A stretch of DNA of 64,000 nt from Gemmobacter caeruleus (GCF_008271655.1 NZ_VKKX01000044.1:233763-297762); one strand, 5' to 3'. Counted from the stretch's first letter, positions 17,362 to 27,813 are shown. Made by a program: numbers and translations. The notes: generated by a model not told the origin, from the sequence alone.

Positions 17362-18483
17362 GTGGCGCGATTCGACAGATATCTGCTGTCGCAACTGCTG
17401 GCGCTGTTCGGGTTCTTCTCGCTGGTGCTGGTGGCGATCTACTGGGTCAACCGGGCGGTCGGCCTGTTCGACGAACTGATCGGCGACGGTCAGACGGCGC
17501 TGGTTTTTCTGGAATTCTCGCTGCTGACGCTGCCCAATGTGATCCGGCTGGTGCTGCCGATCTCGGCCTTTGCGGCCACGGTCTATGCGGTGAACCGGCT
17601 GATGGGCGACAGCGAACTGGTGGTGATGCAGGCCACCGGCTTTTCCGGGTTCCGTCTGGCGCGGCCCGTTCTTTATTTCGGGCTTTGCGTCGCCTTGATG
17701 ATGGCGATCCTCATGCATGTGCTGGTGCCGGCCAGCCGCGCGATGCTGGCGGCCCGATCGGCCGAGATCTCGGAGAACGTGACCTCGCGCTATCTGTCGG
17801 ATGGCGAGTTCATGCATCCGACCGAGGGGGTTACACTGTATATCAGCCGCATCACCGACCGGGGCGAATTGCAGGATGTGTTCCTGGCCGATGACCGCAA
17901 GCCCGAGGCGCGGCGCATCTATACCGCCAGCCGCGCGCTGCTGGTGCGGGGCGAGACCGGGCCGAAGCTGATCATGTTCGACGGCATGGTGCAGGATCTG
18001 GGCCAAAGCCGGCGCCTGTCGGTGACGCGGTTCGAGGATTTCACCTATGACCTCGCGCTGCTGGTTGACAAGGGCAACCTGCCCGGCCGCACGATCGACG
18101 AATTGTCCACCCGCGCGCTGCTGGCCGCCGATCCCGCGATGCTGACCGAAACCGGCAAGAGCCGCGCGGCCTTTCTGGCCGAGGCGCATCTGCGCTTTGC
18201 CATGCCCTTTCTGGCCACCGCCGCGGCGCTTGTGGGCTTTTCGGCGTTGCTGCTGGGCGGGTTCTCGCGCTTTGGGCTGTGGCGGCAGATCGGGCTGGCG
18301 GTGCTGCTGCTGATCGTGATGCAGACCGTGCATACCTGGGCCTCGGGGGCGGCGCTGCGCGATGACCGGGCCTGGCCGCTGGTCTATCTGGCGCCGCTCT
18401 CGGGCTTTGGCATCGCGGGTTTCATGCTGTGGCTGTCGCAGCGCCCCCGGCGCCTGCGCCGCCGCGCGGAGGCTGCCGCATGA
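17362..18483 (+). CDS. lptF: LPS export ABC transporter permease LptF
   Basis: One of the two transmembrane subunits of the LptB2FG machine that extracts lipopolysaccharide from the inner membrane. It has 373 residues, a GTG start with AAGGGGA upstream, and beginning RFDRYLLSQLLALFGFFSL. Three N-terminal membrane helices come first, then a periplasmic beta-jellyroll (about residues 125-265), then three C-terminal helices, the YjgP/YjgQ layout. The stop overlaps the lptG ATG by four bases. It opens a plus-strand run of outer-membrane biogenesis genes. Confidence 0.94.
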   Translation: MARFDRYLLSQLLALFGFFSLVLVAIYWVNRAVGLFDELIGDGQTALVFLEFSLLTLPNVIRLVLPISAFAATVYAVNRLMGDSELVVMQATGFSGFRLARPVLYFGLCVALMMAILMHVLVPASRAMLAARSAEISENVTSRYLSDGEFMHPTEGVTLYISRITDRGELQDVFLADDRKPEARRIYTASRALLVRGETGPKLIMFDGMVQDLGQSRRLSVTRFEDFTYDLALLVDKGNLPGRTIDELSTRALLAADPAMLTETGKSRAAFLAEAHLRFAMPFLATAAALVGFSALLLGGFSRFGLWRQIGLAVLLLIVMQTVHTWASGAALRDDRAWPLVYLAPLSGFGIAGFMLWLSQRPRRLRRRAEAAA

Positions 18484-19574
18484 TCCTGAGCTTTTATGTC
18501 GCGCGGCGGTTCTTCTGGATGTTCCTACGGGTCTTCGCGGTGTTCTTCGGCATCCTGATGCTGATCGACATGCTGGACCAGTTGCGCCGGCTGTCGGGCA
18601 AGGGCGTGGGGCTGGTGCAGGCGGCCGAACTCTCGGCGCTGAACGTGCCTGAAAGCCTTTATAACATCCTGCCGCTGATCATGATCCTGGCCGCCATCGC
18701 GATGTTCCTGGGCCTTGCGCGGTCGTCGGAACTTGTCGTCGTGCGGGCGGCGGGGCGGTCGGGGCTGCGCTTCGTGATGGCGCCGCTGGCGGTTTCGCTG
18801 ATGATCGGCGTGGCGGCGGTGGCGGTGCTGAACCCGCTGGTCGCGGCCACCTCCAAGGCCTATGAGGCGCGCTATGCCGGCTATGCCCGCGGCGCCGAAC
18901 GGGTGCTTTCGGTTTCCGAGGAAGGGTTGTGGCTGCGCCAGGGCGGCGACGGGATGCAGACGGTGATCCATGCCGCCCGCGCCAATCTGGACGGAACGGA
19001 ACTGTTCGACGCGACCTTCCTGACCTTTGACGATGCCGGCCTGCCCCGCGAGCGGATCGAGGCGGAAAGCGCGCGGCTCGATCCCGGCGCCTGGGTGCTG
19101 ACCGGGGCGAAGCGCTGGCCGCTGGACGGGCTGAACCCCGAACGCGGCGCGCAGGCCGAAGGCGACGGGCGTCTGGCCTCGGACCTGACCGCCGATGCGA
19201 TCCGCGACAGTTTCGGCAGCCCCTCGGCGATTCCGGTCTGGGAATTGCCGGCCTATATCCGCGGGCTGGAACGGGCGGGCTTTTCGGCGCGCAACCATCA
19301 GGTCTGGTTGCAGATGCAGCTTGCCCTGCCCCTGCTGATGAGCGCAATGGTCCTGATCGCGGCCGGCTTCACCATGCGCCATGCCCGCGCCGGCGGCACC
19401 GGGCTTCTGGTGCTGTTCTCGTTGCTGGGGGGATTTGCCATTTTCTTTCTGCGCAATTTCGCGCAAGTGCTGGGCCAGAATGGCCAGGTGCCGGTTCTGG
19501 TCGCCGCCTGGGCGCCGCCGCTGGCGGCCGCGCTGTTCGCCCTGGGTCTGTTGTTGCATCTGGAGGACGGCTGA
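18480..19574 (+). CDS. lptG: LPS export ABC transporter permease LptG
   Basis: The partner permease of LptF, 364 residues, beginning MILSFYVARRFFWMFLRVF. It has the same 3-helix / periplasmic jellyroll / 3-helix organisation. The coupling-helix region of the family is seen around ARSSELVVVRAAGRSGLRF. Its ATG overlaps the lptF stop and its own TGA overlaps the lptD ATG, so the three components are translationally coupled. A slightly longer frame exists but would run back into lptF. Confidence 0.94.
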   Translation: MILSFYVARRFFWMFLRVFAVFFGILMLIDMLDQLRRLSGKGVGLVQAAELSALNVPESLYNILPLIMILAAIAMFLGLARSSELVVVRAAGRSGLRFVMAPLAVSLMIGVAAVAVLNPLVAATSKAYEARYAGYARGAERVLSVSEEGLWLRQGGDGMQTVIHAARANLDGTELFDATFLTFDDAGLPRERIEAESARLDPGAWVLTGAKRWPLDGLNPERGAQAEGDGRLASDLTADAIRDSFGSPSAIPVWELPAYIRGLERAGFSARNHQVWLQMQLALPLLMSAMVLIAAGFTMRHARAGGTGLLVLFSLLGGFAIFFLRNFAQVLGQNGQVPVLVAAWAPPLAAALFALGLLLHLEDG

Positions 19575-21742
19575 TGTTCCTGCGCCGCCTTGCCGCCACG
19601 CTGTTATTGACCACGCTGCCGCTGGCCGCGCCCCTGCCGCTCCATGCGCAGGAAATGGCCTCGCTTCAGGCCGATGCGGTGGCGATCACAGGCGATCAGC
19701 TGCTGGTCGCCTCGGGCGGGGTCGAGGTGCGCTATCGCGGGCAGATCCTGCGCGCGGCCTCGGTCAGCTATGACCGCGCGCGCGACCATCTGTCGATCAA
19801 GGGGCCGATCACCGTCACCGACGGCCAGGGCAACCTGATCACCGCCGATGCGGCGGAACTGTCGGCCGACCTGTCCGAAGGGCTGCTGACCTCGGCCCGT
19901 TTCGTGCTGGATCGACAGATGCAGATCGCTGCGCGGCAGATGTTCCGCAGCCAGGGCCGCTATACGCAACTGACCGATACCGTGGCCTCGTCCTGCCAGG
20001 TCTGCACCATCGCGCCGACCCCGCTTTGGGAGATCCGCGCCCGCCGGGTGGTGCATGACCAGCTGGAGCGCCAGATCTGGTTCGATGGCGCGCAGCTGCG
20101 CTTTGGCGGCGTGCCGGTGGCCTATATCCCGCGCCTGCGCATGCCCGACCCGACGCTGGACCGCGCGACCGGCTTTCTGCCCGCGCGGCTGCGCACGACC
20201 TCCGACCTCGGCACCGGGCTGAAGCTGCCCTATTTCATCGCGCTCGGCCCCAGCCGCGACCTGACGGTCACGCCCTATTTCAGCACCCGCGCCGGGCGGA
20301 CGCTGGAACTGCGCTATCGCCAGGCCTTTCGCACCGGCACGGTCGAACTGACCGGCGCCCTGTCGCGTGACCGCATCCTGCCCGGGCAGGAGCGCGGCTA
20401 TCTGCAAGCGCGCGGCGATTTCGCGCTGCCGGCCGGGTTCCAGCTGAGCTTTTCGGGCCTTGCAGTGCGTGACCCGGCCTATCTGCTGGATTACGGCATT
20501 TCCGATACCGACCGGATCGAAAGCCGCCTCGAATCCAGCCGCACGCGGCGCAATGAATATATCTCGGGGCGGCTGATCAATTTCCGCTCGATCCGCGATA
20601 TCGGCGGCGCGCTGGAAAGCAACGCGACCCTACCAACGCTGGTGTCGGATTTCACCTGGCACCGGCGATTCTCGGGCGGCCCCCTGGGCGGCGAGGCGGG
20701 GATGCGGTTCCAGACCCACAGCCATTACCGCAGTTCCGACAGCCGCTTCGACAGCGGGATCGACCCCGACAGCATCGCCGACGGACGCGACCTGTCGCGC
20801 ATCTCGCTGCGGCTCGACTGGCGGCGGAGCTGGATTTTCGGGCCGGGTCTGGTCGGTTCGCTGCTGAGCGAGGGGTCCGCCGATATCTATTCCATCCGGC
20901 AGGACGCGCAATATGAGGGCACGATCACCCGCCTGCATGGCGCGGCCGCGGCGGAATTGCGCTGGCCCTGGGTGGGCAGCAGCGGCGCGGGTGTCAGCCA
21001 TGTGATCGAACCCGTGCTGCAACTGGTGACCGCCACCAATGACACCGCCGATATCCCCAACGAGGACAGCGCGCTGGTGGAATTCGACGAGGGCAACCTG
21101 TTCTCGCTGGGCCGGTTTTCCGGCAGCGACGCGCGCGAGGAAGGCACGCGGCTCAATCTCGGGGTCAGCTGGACGCGGTTCGACCCGACCGGCTGGCAGA
21201 CCGCCTTTGCCATCGGCCGGGTGATCCGGAGCGCCGATAACGGCCAGTTCACCGCCGCCTCGGGGCTGGACGGCACCGCGTCGGACTGGCTGGCCACCGG
21301 GCGGGTGATCTGGCCGCAGGGCATCAGCGCCACCGGGCGGATGCTGATCGACGACCAGTTCGCCCTGACCAAGGCCGAGATGCAGTTGGCCATCGACCGC
21401 GAGGCTTACGGCCTTGCCGCGTCATACGTCTGGGTGCAGGCCGACAGCGCCGAGAACCGCCTGCGCGACACGCAGGAGATCTATTTCGACGGGCGCCGCG
21501 ATCTGGGCCGCAACTGGACGGGCCGCGTCTCGGGCCGCTATGATCTGGAGGCGGAGCGGATGAACCGCGCCGATTTCGGGCTGGAATTCCGCAACGAATG
21601 CCTGAAGGTCGATCTTTCCCTCTCGCGCCGCTTCACGACCTCGACTAGTGTGAAGCCGACGACGAATGTCGGGCTTTCGGTCGATCTTCTGGGTTTCGGC
21701 GGTGCGGCCAAACCCGGCCCGACCCGCAGTTGCCGGGGCTGA
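19574..21742 (+). CDS. lptD: LPS-assembly outer membrane protein LptD
   Basis: Forms the outer-membrane LPS translocon with LptE. The 722 residues are short relative to E. coli (784) but normal for alphaproteobacteria. The signal peptide ends at LPLHA-QE near residue 25. It is followed by the OstA/LptA-like periplasmic domain (LQADAVAITGDQLLVASGGVEVRYRG, residues about 31-140), then a large beta-barrel rich in alternating aromatic strands ending in RSCRG. Paired cysteines TVASSCQVCTI and NECLKVD could supply the inter-domain disulfides typical of LptD. It lies between lptG and surA, the chaperone that helps fold it. Confidence 0.95.
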   Translation: MFLRRLAATLLLTTLPLAAPLPLHAQEMASLQADAVAITGDQLLVASGGVEVRYRGQILRAASVSYDRARDHLSIKGPITVTDGQGNLITADAAELSADLSEGLLTSARFVLDRQMQIAARQMFRSQGRYTQLTDTVASSCQVCTIAPTPLWEIRARRVVHDQLERQIWFDGAQLRFGGVPVAYIPRLRMPDPTLDRATGFLPARLRTTSDLGTGLKLPYFIALGPSRDLTVTPYFSTRAGRTLELRYRQAFRTGTVELTGALSRDRILPGQERGYLQARGDFALPAGFQLSFSGLAVRDPAYLLDYGISDTDRIESRLESSRTRRNEYISGRLINFRSIRDIGGALESNATLPTLVSDFTWHRRFSGGPLGGEAGMRFQTHSHYRSSDSRFDSGIDPDSIADGRDLSRISLRLDWRRSWIFGPGLVGSLLSEGSADIYSIRQDAQYEGTITRLHGAAAAELRWPWVGSSGAGVSHVIEPVLQLVTATNDTADIPNEDSALVEFDEGNLFSLGRFSGSDAREEGTRLNLGVSWTRFDPTGWQTAFAIGRVIRSADNGQFTAASGLDGTASDWLATGRVIWPQGISATGRMLIDDQFALTKAEMQLAIDREAYGLAASYVWVQADSAENRLRDTQEIYFDGRRDLGRNWTGRVSGRYDLEAERMNRADFGLEFRNECLKVDLSLSRRFTTSTSVKPTTNVGLSVDLLGFGGAAKPGPTRSCRG

Positions 21743-21777
21743 GACCCGGCAGCCCGATCCCTGAACTGAGAGACTGC

Positions 21778-23043
21778 GTGAAGATGATCCGTTTCCTGCC
21801 CCTGTTGACCGCAAGCGTTCTGGCCCTGTCGCTGCCCGGCTTCGCGCCGCTGCCGGTGCAGGCGCAGCAGAACCTGTTCGCGCCGCGGCTGGTGATCAAC
21901 GATTACGCGGTGACCGAATTCGAATATCAGCAGCGCCTTCTGTTCCTGCAATTGCTGCGCGCGCCGGGCGATCTGGAAAAGGTCGCGCTGGACGGGCTGG
22001 TCGAGGACCGGCTGCGCATGATGGAGGCCAAGAAGTTCAAGATCGCCCTCAAGGAGGCCGATCTGCGCAAGGGCATGGAAGAATTCGCCAGCCGCGCCAA
22101 TCTGAGCGCCGATGACTTCATCAAGGCGCTTGGCCAGGCCGGTGTCGAGGCCGAGACCTTTCGCGATTTCGTGGCGGCCGGTCTGGTCTGGCGCGAGATC
22201 GCGCGCGGCAAGTTCACCGCCTATGCCAAGGTCTCGGAGGAAGATGTCGATCGCGCGCTGGAGGCCGAGACCCGCAAGACGGCGCTGACCGTCGCGGTGT
22301 CGGAGCTGATCATCCCCGCCCCCCCGGGCGAGGAGGCGCGGGTGATGGATCTGGCGCGCCGGCTCAGCCGCGAGGTGCGGGGCGAAGGCGCGTTTTCCGC
22401 CGCCGTCGCGCGCTATTCCGCCGCTGCCTCGCGCGGGCGGGGCGGGCGGCTCGATCCCATGCCGATGACCAATCTGCCGCCGCAGATTTCGGCCGTGGTG
22501 CTGCCGCTGGCGCCGGGTCAGGTTTCGGCGCCGGTGCCGATTCCGGGGGGCGTCGCGCTGTTCCAGCTGCGCAGCATCACCGAGGGACGCGCCGAGGATG
22601 CCGCCCCGGTCGAGGTGGAATATGCCCGGCTGCGCCTGCCCGCCGATGCCGCCGGATCGGCGCTGATGGCCAAGGTGCGCGCGCAGGTGCAGACCTGCAA
22701 GGATCTCTACGGTCTGGCCCCCGGCCTGCCGCCCGAACAGCTGTCGATCACCACGCAGACCATGGGCGCCGTCGCGCAGGATATCGGGCTTGAGCTTGCG
22801 CGGCTCGATCCCGGTGAAACGGTGCTGCGCGCGGGCGGGCAGGAATTGCTGATGCTCTGCGCCCGCCGCCCGGCCCCGCCGCCCGCCGAAGCCGCCGCCC
22901 CGGCCGAGGGCGAGGCCCCCGCCGCGCCCCCAGTCATCGACCGCGAGGCCGTGCGCACCCGGCTGATCAATGCCAAGATCGAACGCATGGCCAACCAGTA
23001 TCTCGCCAAGCTCAAGGCCGAAGCCATCATCCGCGAGCCGTGA
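21778..23043 (+). CDS. surA: Periplasmic peptidyl-prolyl isomerase / chaperone SurA-like
   Basis: Helps outer-membrane proteins such as LptD cross the periplasm. It has about 421 residues, a signal peptide (KMIRFLPLLTASVLALSLPG, cleaved after VQA), an N-terminal SurA chaperone domain (residues about 35-180), and one parvulin/PpiC domain (GEGAFSAAVARYSAAASRGRGG...LPPQISAVVLPLAPGQVSAPV). The C-terminus is a Pro/Ala-rich stretch followed by a basic helix. The start is uncertain: GTG at 21778 has GAGAG four bases upstream, and an ATG six bases further in gives the same signal peptide. E. coli SurA has two parvulin domains; a single one is usual in this group. Confidence 0.92.
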   Translation: MKMIRFLPLLTASVLALSLPGFAPLPVQAQQNLFAPRLVINDYAVTEFEYQQRLLFLQLLRAPGDLEKVALDGLVEDRLRMMEAKKFKIALKEADLRKGMEEFASRANLSADDFIKALGQAGVEAETFRDFVAAGLVWREIARGKFTAYAKVSEEDVDRALEAETRKTALTVAVSELIIPAPPGEEARVMDLARRLSREVRGEGAFSAAVARYSAAASRGRGGRLDPMPMTNLPPQISAVVLPLAPGQVSAPVPIPGGVALFQLRSITEGRAEDAAPVEVEYARLRLPADAAGSALMAKVRAQVQTCKDLYGLAPGLPPEQLSITTQTMGAVAQDIGLELARLDPGETVLRAGGQELLMLCARRPAPPPAEAAAPAEGEAPAAPPVIDREAVRTRLINAKIERMANQYLAKLKAEAIIREP

Positions 23044-24026
23044 CCATGGCGCCGCTTGCCCCGATCGCGCTGACCTGCGGCGAACCCGCCGGGATCGGCC
23101 CCGAACTGGCCGTCAAGGCGCGCGCCCGTCTGGGCGACGGCCTGCCCTTCTTCTGGATGGGCGACCCGCGCCACCTGCCCGCCGGCACGCCCTGGCAGCA
23201 GATCGCCCGTCCGGCCGAGGCGCTGAGCGTGCCCGCCGGCACCCTGCCGGTGCTGCCCCATCCCTTTGCCGCCCCCGCAACGCCCGGCAAGATCACCTAT
23301 GCCAATGCGCGCGGCGTGATCGAGGTGATCGCCCGCGCCGTCGATCTGGTGATGAAGGGCGAGGCCTCGGCCATCTGCACCGCCCCCCTGCACAAGAAGG
23401 CGCTGAAGGATGGCGCGGGCTTCGTGCATCCCGGCCATACCGAGTTTCTGGCCTATCTCGCGCGGGTCGAACATGTGGTGATGATGCTGGCCAGCCCGGA
23501 ATTGCGGGTGGTGCCGGCGACGATCCATATCCCGCTGGCCGATGTGCCGCGCCAGTTGACCGCCGAGGGGCTGGAGCGGGTGATCCGCATCACCGAAGCG
23601 GGCCTGCGCCGCGATTTCGGGCTAGTGGCGCCGCGCATCGCGGTGTCGGGGCTGAACCCCCATGCCGGCGAAGGCGGGGCCATGGGGCAGGAAGACGGGC
23701 GCGTCATCGCCCCGGTCATCGCCAAACTCGCGGCCGAGGGCATGGCCATTCGCGGCCCGCTGCCCGCCGATACCATGTTCCATCCGCGCGCGCGGGCGGG
23801 CTATGACGTGGCGATCTGCATGTATCACGATCAGGCGCTGATCCCGATCAAGACCATCGACTTTGACGGCGGGGTGAATGTGACGCTGGGCCTGCCCTTC
23901 GTGCGCACCTCGCCCGATCATGGCACGGCGCTCGACATCGCGGGCAAGGGTCTGGCCGAACCCGGCAGCCTGATCGCGGCGCTGCGGGTGGCGCAACAGA
24001 TGGCGCTGGCCCGGCGCGCAGGCTGA
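23040..24026 (+). CDS. pdxA: 4-hydroxythreonine-4-phosphate dehydrogenase
   Basis: NAD-dependent oxidative decarboxylation in the DXP-dependent pyridoxal-5'-phosphate pathway. It has 328 residues if started at the GTG that overlaps the surA TGA (GTGA), or 326 from an ATG two codons later. The N-terminal [17 protein letters not shown] and the C-terminal [16 protein letters not shown] blocks are diagnostic. The metal-binding histidines are in HPGHTEFLA and [11 protein letters not shown]. The surA-pdxA-rsmA order is the conserved arrangement also seen in enterobacteria. Confidence 0.96.
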   Translation: MTMAPLAPIALTCGEPAGIGPELAVKARARLGDGLPFFWMGDPRHLPAGTPWQQIARPAEALSVPAGTLPVLPHPFAAPATPGKITYANARGVIEVIARAVDLVMKGEASAICTAPLHKKALKDGAGFVHPGHTEFLAYLARVEHVVMMLASPELRVVPATIHIPLADVPRQLTAEGLERVIRITEAGLRRDFGLVAPRIAVSGLNPHAGEGGAMGQEDGRVIAPVIAKLAAEGMAIRGPLPADTMFHPRARAGYDVAICMYHDQALIPIKTIDFDGGVNVTLGLPFVRTSPDHGTALDIAGKGLAEPGSLIAALRVAQQMALARRAG

Positions 24027-24045
24027 CGAGGGGAAGGAACCCGCC

Positions 24046-24885
24046 ATGGCGACAATCGACGGCCTGCCGCCGCTGCGCGAGGTGATCCGCGCGCATGAAC
24101 TGGTGGCAAAGAAACAGCTGGGCCAGAACTTTCTGCTCGATCTGAACCTGACCGCCAAGATTGCCCGGCAGGCAGGCGATCTGTCCGGCTGCGATGTGCT
24201 GGAGATCGGCCCCGGCCCCGGCGGGCTGACGCGCGGCTTGCTGGCCGAGGGCGCGCGCCGTGTGCTGGCGGTGGAAAAGGATGCGCGCTGTCTGCCGGCG
24301 CTGGCCGAAATTCAGGCGGCCTATCCGGGCAAGCTGGAGGTCATCAACGGCGACGCGTTGGAGGTCGATGTGCTGGCGCATCTGACGCCGCCGATCCGGG
24401 TGGTGGCGAACCTGCCCTATAACGTGGGCACCGAATTGCTGATCCGCTGGCTGACCCCCGCCACCTGGCCGCCCTTCTGGGAAAGCCTGACGCTGATGTT
24501 CCAGAAAGAGGTGGCCGAACGCATCGTGGCCAAGCCGCGGGGCGATCACTACGGGCGGCTGGCGCTGCTGGCGCAATGGCGCTGCGAGGCGAAGATCGTG
24601 CTGCATCTGCCGCCCGAGGCCTTTACCCCCGCGCCCAAGGTGCATTCGGCGGTGGTGCATCTGACCCGCCTGCCGGGGCCGCGCTTTCCCGCCGATGAAA
24701 AGGTGCTGAGCCGGATCACCGCCATGGCCTTCAACCAGCGGCGCAAGATGCTGCGCTCGTCGCTCAAGGGGCTTGGCCCCGATATCGAGGCGCGGCTGGA
24801 GGCGGCGGGGATCGCGCCCACGGCCCGGGCCGAGGAGATCCCGCTGGAAGGGTTCTGCGCCCTGGCCAGGGAAATCGCGAAATGA
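24046..24885 (+). CDS. rsmA: 16S rRNA (adenine1518-N6/adenine1519-N6)-dimethyltransferase
   Basis: KsgA family: dimethylates two adjacent adenines near the 3' end of 16S rRNA late in 30S assembly. It has 279 residues and an ATG with GAGGGGAAGGA upstream. The motif [11 protein letters not shown] is at residues 23-33, the SAM-binding loop is [12 protein letters not shown], and the catalytic N-L-P-Y is in [24 protein letters not shown] near the C-terminus is also family-typical. It is the last gene of the lptF operon and is followed by a strong hairpin. Confidence 0.97.
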   Translation: MATIDGLPPLREVIRAHELVAKKQLGQNFLLDLNLTAKIARQAGDLSGCDVLEIGPGPGGLTRGLLAEGARRVLAVEKDARCLPALAEIQAAYPGKLEVINGDALEVDVLAHLTPPIRVVANLPYNVGTELLIRWLTPATWPPFWESLTLMFQKEVAERIVAKPRGDHYGRLALLAQWRCEAKIVLHLPPEAFTPAPKVHSAVVHLTRLPGPRFPADEKVLSRITAMAFNQRRKMLRSSLKGLGPDIEARLEAAGIAPTARAEEIPLEGFCALAREIAK

Positions 24886-24909
24886 AAACGGGGCCGCGAG
24901 GCCCCGTTT
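24886..24909. terminator. Bidirectional terminator, rsmA / DUF4167 gene
   Basis: Perfect 10-bp stem AAACGGGGCC-GCGA-GGCCCCGTTT with T- and A-tracts on the two sides. It overlaps the rsmA stop region and lies directly before the DUF4167 stop, so it can serve both convergent genes. Confidence 0.9.
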
Positions 24910-24910
24910 C

Positions 24911-25711
24911 TCATTCTGCCGCTTCGGGCTTTTCCGCCGGTTCTGCCGCGGGCTTTTCGGCAGGCTTTTCGGCGCGGGGCTTGCGCGGGGCCGCAGGCTT
25001 GCGCGGCTTGGGCGCCGGGGCCTCGGCGGCGGGTGCGTCGGTCACCACCGCGACAGGCTCGGGCTGCACGGCCGACTGAGGCGCCGGTTGCGGGGCGGCT
25101 TCGGGCTGTGCCACCGCATCGGGGCGCGGCGTCCGTTCGCGGAATTCGCGGCGGTCGCGATTGCGGTTCTGCTCACCCCGGTTCTGGTCGCGATCACGGT
25201 CGCGCTGGCGGTTGCCCTCACGGTTACCGTCGCGATTGCCTTCCCGGTTGCCGTCGCGGCGCGGCGGCGCGGGGTCGCGCGCCTCGGGCGTTTCGACCAG
25301 CACGCTGTCCTCGGTGCCAAAGCCCATCGGCTCGGCCAGGTCGGGCTGGTCGCCGGCGCCGGGATCACGCTCCTCGCGGTAGTCGCCGCGCGGTTCGTTG
25401 CGGTCGCGGAAGTTCTGCCCGCCCTGCTGATATTGCTGCTGCCGGGCCTCCTGCTCGGCCGCGAGTTCACGCTGCGCCTCGCCCAGAAGGCGGGTGTAAT
25501 GCTCGGCATGTTGCAGGAAATTCTCGGCCGCGACGCGGTCATTCGAGAGCTGCGCATCGCGGGCGAGGATCAGGTATTTCTCGATGATCTGCTGGGGCGT
25601 GCCGCGCACCTTGCCTTCGGGGCCGGAGCTGTCGAAGACACGGTTGACGACATTGCCCATCGAGCGCGGGCGGTTCGACTTGGAACGCGAGCGGGACTTG
25701 GAGGATCTCAT
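24911..25711 (-). CDS. DUF4167 domain protein with charged repetitive tail
   Basis: A 266-residue alphaproteobacterial protein. The basic start (SSKSRSRSKSNRPRS) leads into the conserved DUF4167 core of about residues 15-85 (NRVFDSSGPEGKVRGTPQQI, then ARDAQLSNDRVAAENFLQHAEHY). The rest is low complexity: a Gln/Arg/Asp-rich segment with a tandem tetrapeptide (DGNR/EGNR) around residues 150-170, then an Ala/Pro/Lys/Glu-rich end. The composition resembles RNA-binding or ribosome-associated proteins, but function is unknown to me. It is downstream of prfA-prmC in the same direction, 210 bp away, which fits a translation-related role (inference). Confidence 0.88.
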   Translation of the reverse strand: MRSSKSRSRSKSNRPRSMGNVVNRVFDSSGPEGKVRGTPQQIIEKYLILARDAQLSNDRVAAENFLQHAEHYTRLLGEAQRELAAEQEARQQQYQQGGQNFRDRNEPRGDYREERDPGAGDQPDLAEPMGFGTEDSVLVETPEARDPAPPRRDGNREGNRDGNREGNRQRDRDRDQNRGEQNRNRDRREFRERTPRPDAVAQPEAAPQPAPQSAVQPEPVAVVTDAPAAEAPAPKPRKPAAPRKPRAEKPAEKPAAEPAEKPEAAE

Positions 25712-25921
25712 CTTGTCCTTGATCCGGGTATGGGGGCCTTGACGTGCGCGCCATGGCGGGAAACCCGTCTGACACTGCGTCCGTTGCGGCTGGATCGCAG
25801 GGGCAGGTCAAATCCCCACCCGGCTGCTGGAACCGAGTAACCACGCGACGCGGCCCATGACAAGCGGATTCTGCGCAAAAGCCGCGGGCGCGGCGGCAAA
25901 ACCACAGGAAAACCGGCGAGA

Positions 25922-26761
25922 TTACGCCGGATCGGCGGCTTGTGCGGCGACGATGCGGTCGCGGCCGTCGAAATCGGGCAGCACACGGATCGCGTGCAGG
26001 CCGGCGGCGGCGCACAGCGCCGCGACGGCGGCGCCCTGGCTGGGGCCGATCTCCATCAGCAGCCGCCCCCCCGGGCAAAGATGCGCGGGCGCCCCGGCGG
26101 CGATGGCGCGATAGGCATCCAGCCCGTCGCCGCCCGGCGTCAGCGCCAGATGGGGCTCCCAATCGCGGACCTCCGGTGCGAGGCCGGCCATCTCATCGGC
26201 GGCGATGTAGGGCGGGTTCGACACGATCAGGTCAAAGCGCCCGCTGACCGGCGCGAACCAGCTGCCTTGGGCGAATGCCGCCCGCGCGGTCAGGCCAAGC
26301 GCCGCCGCATTGCCCTGTGCCACCGCAAGCGCCGCCGGGCTGAGATCGGTGGCAAGCCCGGTCGCCCCGGGCCGTTCGGCCAGCAGCGTGAGCAGGATCG
26401 CCCCGGAACCGGTTCCCAGATCCAGCACCCGGCGAAAGGGTGTCTCCAGGGCGGCGGCGATCAGGCTTTCGGTTTCCGGGCGCGGGTCCAGCACATCACG
26501 GGTGACGCGGAAGGGCCGGCCCCAGAACAGCCGCTGGCCAAGGATCTGGCTGACGGGCTGGCGTGCCAGACGCGCCGCCAGCAGCGGCGCCAGCCGGGCC
26601 TCCAGCCCCTCGGGCGCGGTATCCTGCATCATCAGCGGCAGCCGGTCGGGCGCCACGCCAAGCGCATGGGCCAGCAACAGCCGCGCATCGCGGGGCGCGT
26701 CGGGCAGGCCGGCCCCGGCCAGCCGCGCCACGGCGGCGCGATAGGCGGCGGCGAGGCTCAT
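25922..26761 (-). CDS. prmC: Peptide chain release factor N5-glutamine methyltransferase
   Basis: Methylates the Gln of the GGQ motif of release factors, raising termination efficiency. It has 279 residues. The N-terminal helical domain ([15 protein letters not shown]) is followed by the SAM fold with [16 protein letters not shown] and the catalytic NPPY in [11 protein letters not shown]. The ATG overlaps the prfA stop (ATGA), the near-universal prfA-prmC pairing of enzyme and substrate. Confidence 0.97.
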   Translation of the reverse strand: MSLAAAYRAAVARLAGAGLPDAPRDARLLLAHALGVAPDRLPLMMQDTAPEGLEARLAPLLAARLARQPVSQILGQRLFWGRPFRVTRDVLDPRPETESLIAAALETPFRRVLDLGTGSGAILLTLLAERPGATGLATDLSPAALAVAQGNAAALGLTARAAFAQGSWFAPVSGRFDLIVSNPPYIAADEMAGLAPEVRDWEPHLALTPGGDGLDAYRAIAAGAPAHLCPGGRLLMEIGPSQGAAVAALCAAAGLHAIRVLPDFDGRDRIVAAQAADPA

Positions 26762-27813
26762 CCCTCCATCTCGGCCAGCCGCGCGGCCTGATCATGGGCG
26801 ATCAGCGCGTCGATCACCTCGGTCAGATCGCCCGCCATGATCTGCGGCAGCGCGTAGAGCGTGAGGTTGATGCGGTGATCGGTCATCCGGCCTTGCGGAA
26901 AGTTGTAGGTGCGGATGCGTTCGGACCGGTCGCCCGAGCCGACCTGCGCCTTGCGGTCGGCGGCGCGGGCCGAGGCGGCCTTGTCGCGCTCCTGCTCATA
27001 GAGCCGGGCGCGCAGCACCTGCATGGCGATGGCGCGGTTCTGGTGCTGGCTTTTCTCGGAACTGGTGACGACGATCCCGGTCGGGATATGAGTGATGCGC
27101 ACGGCGGAATCGGTGGTGTTCACATGCTGGCCGCCGGCACCGCTGGCGCGCATCGTGTCAATGCGGATATCGGTTGCGGGGATGTCGATATCGACCTCCT
27201 CGGCCTCGGGCAGCACAGCGACGGTGGCGGCCGAGGTGTGGATGCGCCCGCCCGCCTCGGTTTCCGGCACGCGCTGCACGCGATGGGTTCCGGCCTCGTA
27301 TTTCAGCCGGGCAAAGACCCCTTCGCCCTGCACATGGGCGGTGAATTCCTTGATGCCGCCCAGATCGGAAAGCTGCTGTTCCAGCACCTCGAAGCGCCAG
27401 CCCTGGCTTTCGGCATAGCGCTGATACATGCGCGCCAGATCGCCGGCGAACAGGCTGGCCTCCTCGCCGCCCGTGCCGGGGCGGATCTCCAGGATGGCGG
27501 GGCGCGCATCGGCGGCGTCCTTCGGCAAGAGCGCGAGGCGCAGCGCCTGCTCCATCTCGGGGATGCGGGCGCGCAGGCGGGGCAATTCTTCCTCGGCCAG
27601 CGCCTTCATCTCCGGGTCGGAGAGCATCGCCTCGGCCTCGGCCAGATCGTCCAGCGCGCGGGCATAGGCGGCGATTTCGGCCGCGACCGGCTTCAGATCG
27701 GCATATTCGCGCGACAGGGCGGCGATCTCGGCCGGCGCGGCACCGGTCGAAAGCTTCGCCTCCAGAAACTCGAAGCGGCGGGTGATCTGGTCTAGCTTGT
27801 CAAAGGGCACCAT
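26758..27813 (-). CDS. prfA: Peptide chain release factor 1
   Basis: Recognises UAA and UAG stop codons and triggers peptide release. It is 351 residues from ATG ([20 protein letters not shown]). The peptidyl-transferase motif GGQ is in [18 protein letters not shown]. The tripeptide anticodon region of RF1 is P-A-T, here in [12 protein letters not shown], which separates it from RF2 (SPF). In-frame codons upstream of the ATG are Pro/Arg-rich and not conserved in the family. It is followed by prmC with a four-base overlap. Confidence 0.97.
   Translation of the reverse strand: MVPFDKLDQITRRFEFLEAKLSTGAAPAEIAALSREYADLKPVAAEIAAYARALDDLAEAEAMLSDPEMKALAEEELPRLRARIPEMEQALRLALLPKDAADARPAILEIRPGTGGEEASLFAGDLARMYQRYAESQGWRFEVLEQQLSDLGGIKEFTAHVQGEGVFARLKYEAGTHRVQRVPETEAGGRIHTSAATVAVLPEAEEVDIDIPATDIRIDTMRASGAGGQHVNTTDSAVRITHIPTGIVVTSSEKSQHQNRAIAMQVLRARLYEQERDKAASARAADRKAQVGSGDRSERIRTYNFPQGRMTDHRINLTLYALPQIMAGDLTEVIDALIAHDQAARLAEMEG

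Noticed and set aside
25211-25258. Short regularly spaced repeats resembling a CRISPR-like array
   Set aside because: The units are 12 bp, contiguous and in frame, encoding D/E-G-N-R; there are no spacers.
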